From the IMG/VR virus record IMGVR_UViG_3300036791_000712, positions 1-33,588 of that record: a DNA stretch of 33,588 bases. The stretch is one strand, 5' to 3'. This stretch comes from a virus. The position numbers and the translations under genes were made by a program. Of this stretch, positions 31,471 through 33,588 are shown piece by piece; position 1 is the first letter of the stretch; every line of letters starts with the position of its first letter. The notes below the pieces were generated by a model. That model was not told the DNA's origin and did no database searches. It saw only the letters and a program-made list of their open reading frames with translations.

Positions 31471-32334
31471 TTACGTAGATTTTGACCTGCCAAACATGCG
31501 CAAGGCCGGTGCCACGCGGTCCTCCGGGTAGGACCGGGATTCTTTGATAGCCTCTGCTGCCTTGGGGCCGATGAAGTCCTCGGCCATCCTTAGCCACCTG
31601 GTTGACATTCGCTTGGGTGGCGCGCTGATGTAGCGTGGGCCCCACAGCTTGAAGGTCAACTCATGATCCTTGCGGCCCTGGGCAGCCCGCTCTTCCTCTG
31701 TCTGGTACAGTGCCTGAATTCCGCCAGGGTCGCGGGGCTTGTTGACCATGGCGATGTGGCAGCCGGTATGAATGTACCACAGATGACCTGCCCTCAGGCC
31801 GCGCCGGTTCATCTCCTGAGTGTCTAGCCAGCGTAGGCCAGGGTGAAAGTTGCCCGCTGCTAGGCAGAGCTGGGTGTTGATGGCCAGCACGCGGTCCCGC
31901 GCACCGCCGCAGGGGATCACCAGGTTGTCGTGGTTCTTGAGCTCGTTGCCGTTAGGCACCCACAGCCCGTAGTTGGACATCCAGCCGCCGCAGATGATCG
32001 CCTTACCGGCAGCCACAAAGTCTAGCAGCTTGCGGGGATCACCCTTGGTAATCTTCATGTCGTCGTCGGCCATGATGAACGCGTCGACGTTGAAGTTGCC
32101 CGCTATCTCTACTGCCCGCTTGCGTGCGTAGCCGATACCCTTGTTGCTGCGCCTGTGTCCGGACACAAGAATCTCTCTGCCGATGCCTAGCTCCTTGAGC
32201 AGTGCTCTGTGCGTCTGTACCTGACTAGGCTCGGTGAGTAGCAGCATCGGAAGGTTGTGCTCTAGCCAGAGCGGCAGCGTCTTGCGTAGAATGTCAATTC
32301 GATCACGTGTTGGGATGATAACTGCGTAGTTCAA
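31471..32334 (-). CDS. GT-A type glycosyltransferase
   Basis: 287 aa. The N-terminus, MNYAVIIPTRDRIDILRKTL, is the nucleotide-sugar-binding Rossmann-like start of family 2-style enzymes. A basic KGIGYARKRAVEIA helix (residues 65-78) is followed by the metal-binding DxD in FIMADDDMKIT (Asp90-92). Later segments IICGGWMSNYGLWV, HPGLRWLDTQEMNRRGLRAG and YIHTGCHIAMVNKP fit the acceptor side. It starts at TTG, overlapping the HTH gene stop (TTGA). The acceptor is unknown: it could be phage DNA bases, a virion protein or a host surface glycan. Its pairing with ThyX makes DNA modification worth testing. Confidence 0.72.
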   Translation of the reverse strand: MNYAVIIPTRDRIDILRKTLPLWLEHNLPMLLLTEPSQVQTHRALLKELGIGREILVSGHRRSNKGIGYARKRAVEIAGNFNVDAFIMADDDMKITKGDPRKLLDFVAAGKAIICGGWMSNYGLWVPNGNELKNHDNLVIPCGGARDRVLAINTQLCLAAGNFHPGLRWLDTQEMNRRGLRAGHLWYIHTGCHIAMVNKPRDPGGIQALYQTEEERAAQGRKDHELTFKLWGPRYISAPPKRMSTRWLRMAEDFIGPKAAEAIKESRSYPEDRVAPALRMFGRSKST

Positions 32335-32645
32335 TATCCCGCCAGCCTCTCTATGTTGTCCTCGAGTTTGGCCTGATCCCTTTTGGCTTTGATCAGCCGT
32401 TGGTTGACGCTGTAGTTCTTACGGTCCTCTTCACGTCTACGCTCTAGGGCCATCAAGATCTTGCGCGCTGTGGCCATCTGTATGCGCTCGTTGGCGCCAT
32501 TGTAGATCCTGGCTATGGTAGACTTGCCGATGCCCGCGTACTCGGCAGTCTCCTGCCAGTTGCCGCAGCGTCGAACAAGCTCGATGGCATGCGGCCTGAT
32601 CTGCTTGGCGTCCACCGTTCTTTTCTCATACGGCTTGTAGCTCAT
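32331..32645 (-). CDS. Small HTH DNA-binding protein
   Basis: 104 aa, overlapping both neighbours by four bases. Residues about 17-60 form a helix-turn-helix (AIELVRRCGNWQETAEYAGI, then GKSTIARIYNGANERIQMAT). The C-terminal half is a long charged helix (KILMALERRREEDRKNYSVN). It could regulate this operon or act in replication; the sequence gives no target. The ATGA overlap with ThyX shows co-expression. Confidence 0.8.
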   Translation of the reverse strand: MSYKPYEKRTVDAKQIRPHAIELVRRCGNWQETAEYAGIGKSTIARIYNGANERIQMATARKILMALERRREEDRKNYSVNQRLIKAKRDQAKLEDNIERLAGY

Positions 32646-33550
32646 TCAGGCGGTCTCGGGTTGTCCTCCGTGGTAATGCCGGCGAACGGGCTGGCCATCC
32701 ACTCTTCAGGTTTGATCTCATCAAACCTGCCTTCGTTGACGCGCTCTCGGATCGTACAGCCACGGTCAAGGTGAGACATGAACGCGCACTTGCCCAGCCG
32801 GTAGCAGATAGGTGTGAACGTGTAGTCCTTGGGCTGTGCGATCATGTCCCACTGCCAGCCCTCTCTGACATTTCCGTTCTTGTAGTCAGCGATCGCCTTG
32901 ATGATGCCCATGAAGACAGCACGCCACTCAAACTGCGCCTGTGTACAGAGCCGGTTCCCTGCCATCTCGAATAGGGCGCGGAGGTTCGTCGTGTAGATGA
33001 TGCGAGTGGTTGTTGCGTGCGGTAGCAGCCCTCGCGCTTCTTCGGCAGGGATGCCGTGATCGATGAGGGCATTGTAGACGGTCTCAATGCTGTCTATCAT
33101 CTCGTACCAGAGCTTACTGGCTGCCTCATCGTTGGCCACGAATGGCGGTAGCGCTGCCTCCTTGGCCAGTCCTCGCTTGACGGCGAAGCGTAGGCTCTCC
33201 TGTACGTAGTAGGCACCCACGCGCTGCCGTACCATCTGATGCGTGAAACTGCGTGTCACAGCCTCGATCATGAACTTGAGTTGTACACCCTCGAGCGGCG
33301 TGTTGAGCTTGGTCTTGCTGAGCTCTTCCCAGGCCCACATCCGTTGCTCGTCGGTGATTTCGTCAAGGCTGTATACAGGATCTCCCCTGTACATGCGCAT
33401 GTCGATTGCCAGCGTACCCAGCGGATCCGGTGTTGCGTTGAGGAGGAACACCCGAGGTTCAACTCGGGTGCCCTCCTCCTGCAACATCGGCTGGGATTCG
33501 TACATGGCGTCATCTGCCCAACGGATGATGTCTTTCCCAGCCTCTGACAT
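32642..33550 (-). CDS. thyX: ThyX-like flavin-dependent thymidylate synthase
   Basis: ThyX methylates dUMP to dTMP using FAD and NADPH. The core is recognisable: THQMVRQRVGAYYVQESLRF (residues 103-122), GIPAEEARGLLPHATTTRII (about 165-184), then TNLRALFEMAGNRLCTQAQF. The ThyX signature RHR with a downstream Ser appears as RQR (108-110) with Ser119, so the central His is Gln. At 302 aa it is longer than usual, with N- and C-terminal extensions including a Cys-containing PICYRLGKCAFMSHLDRGCT segment. Start: ATG behind AGGAAGGGG. It may be a normal thymidylate synthase or a relative acting on another pyrimidine nucleotide. Confidence 0.82.
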   Translation of the reverse strand: MSEAGKDIIRWADDAMYESQPMLQEEGTRVEPRVFLLNATPDPLGTLAIDMRMYRGDPVYSLDEITDEQRMWAWEELSKTKLNTPLEGVQLKFMIEAVTRSFTHQMVRQRVGAYYVQESLRFAVKRGLAKEAALPPFVANDEAASKLWYEMIDSIETVYNALIDHGIPAEEARGLLPHATTTRIIYTTNLRALFEMAGNRLCTQAQFEWRAVFMGIIKAIADYKNGNVREGWQWDMIAQPKDYTFTPICYRLGKCAFMSHLDRGCTIRERVNEGRFDEIKPEEWMASPFAGITTEDNPRPPE

Positions 33551-33552
33551 GA

Positions 33553-33588
33553 CTACCCCTTCCTCTTCGCGACGGCTTTACCGGCTGA
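33553..33588 (-). CDS. 3' end of an upstream gene (fragment)
   Basis: Eleven codons (SAGKAVAKRKG) and a TAG, open to the window edge, two bases from the ThyX ATG. Close spacing and a basic tail are consistent with another operon member, but the fragment is too short to be sure. Confidence 0.3.
   Translation of the reverse strand, partial: SAGKAVAKRKG

Noticed and set aside
31453-31487. Terminator for the glycosyltransferase operon
   Set aside because: The GGTCAAA/TTTGACC stem has a 21-base loop and no T-run on the minus strand, so it is recorded only as a repeat.
1-33588. Prophage attachment site or lysogeny module
   Set aside because: No integrase, excisionase, repressor or att-like duplication is visible in the window.

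Overview
The window is most of the structural half of a tailed double-stranded DNA bacteriophage with a contractile tail (myovirus morphotype). The evidence is a plus-strand run of small and large terminase, portal, protease/scaffold, decoration protein, capsid, sheath, tube, frameshifted tail chaperone, tape measure, hub, spike, gp25-like, J-like, I-like and fibre genes in an order that closely follows phages Mu and P2. The DNA is GC-rich, genes are tightly packed with 1-4 base stop/start overlaps (TGATG, ATGA, TAGTG), and ribosome binding sites are strong (AGGAGG). No integrase, repressor, tRNA or CRISPR array was seen. The host cannot be named; a CHAP-type endolysin and two more muralytic domains in the tail hub fit a host with a thick or complex peptidoglycan.

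Layout. 1-239 is the 5' part of a small minus-strand gene. 240-2390 is almost gene-free: one 63-aa minus-strand gene with a textbook SD and terminator (1355-1599) is flanked by DNA full of hairpins, with an unusual excess of CTAG and GAATTC. 2390-2700 holds iteron-like direct repeats, six AGATCT sites and a large inverted repeat around an AT-rich core, a candidate origin. From 2794 to 5373 come small accessory genes: a CxxCxC protein, a single-span membrane peptide, a His-Pro-Ile repeat protein and a RuvC-fold nuclease that probably starts at CTG. 5373-7833 is packaging, 7833-9129 is a lysis cassette lying unusually between terminase and portal, 9130-15822 is head and connector, and 15823-30908 is tail and baseplate, with two paralogous fibre genes inserted between the spike and gp25-like genes. 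30905-33588 is a convergent minus-strand operon: ThyX-like thymidylate synthase, HTH protein, GT-A type glycosyltransferase and an unknown protein.

How the genes work together. Terminase packages DNA through the portal into a shell assembled on a scaffold, which is probably also made from an internal start inside the protease gene, as with Mu I/Z and lambda C/Nu3. The tail tube and sheath assemble on a tape measure with a chaperone made in two lengths by -1 frameshifting at GGGAAAC. The hub carries two cell-wall-degrading domains, and the spike is fused to collagen-like repeats. The right-arm operon could supply or modify nucleotides, possibly for DNA base modification (inference). The least explained part is the hairpin-dense, gene-poor left region, which may encode one or more large structured RNAs.
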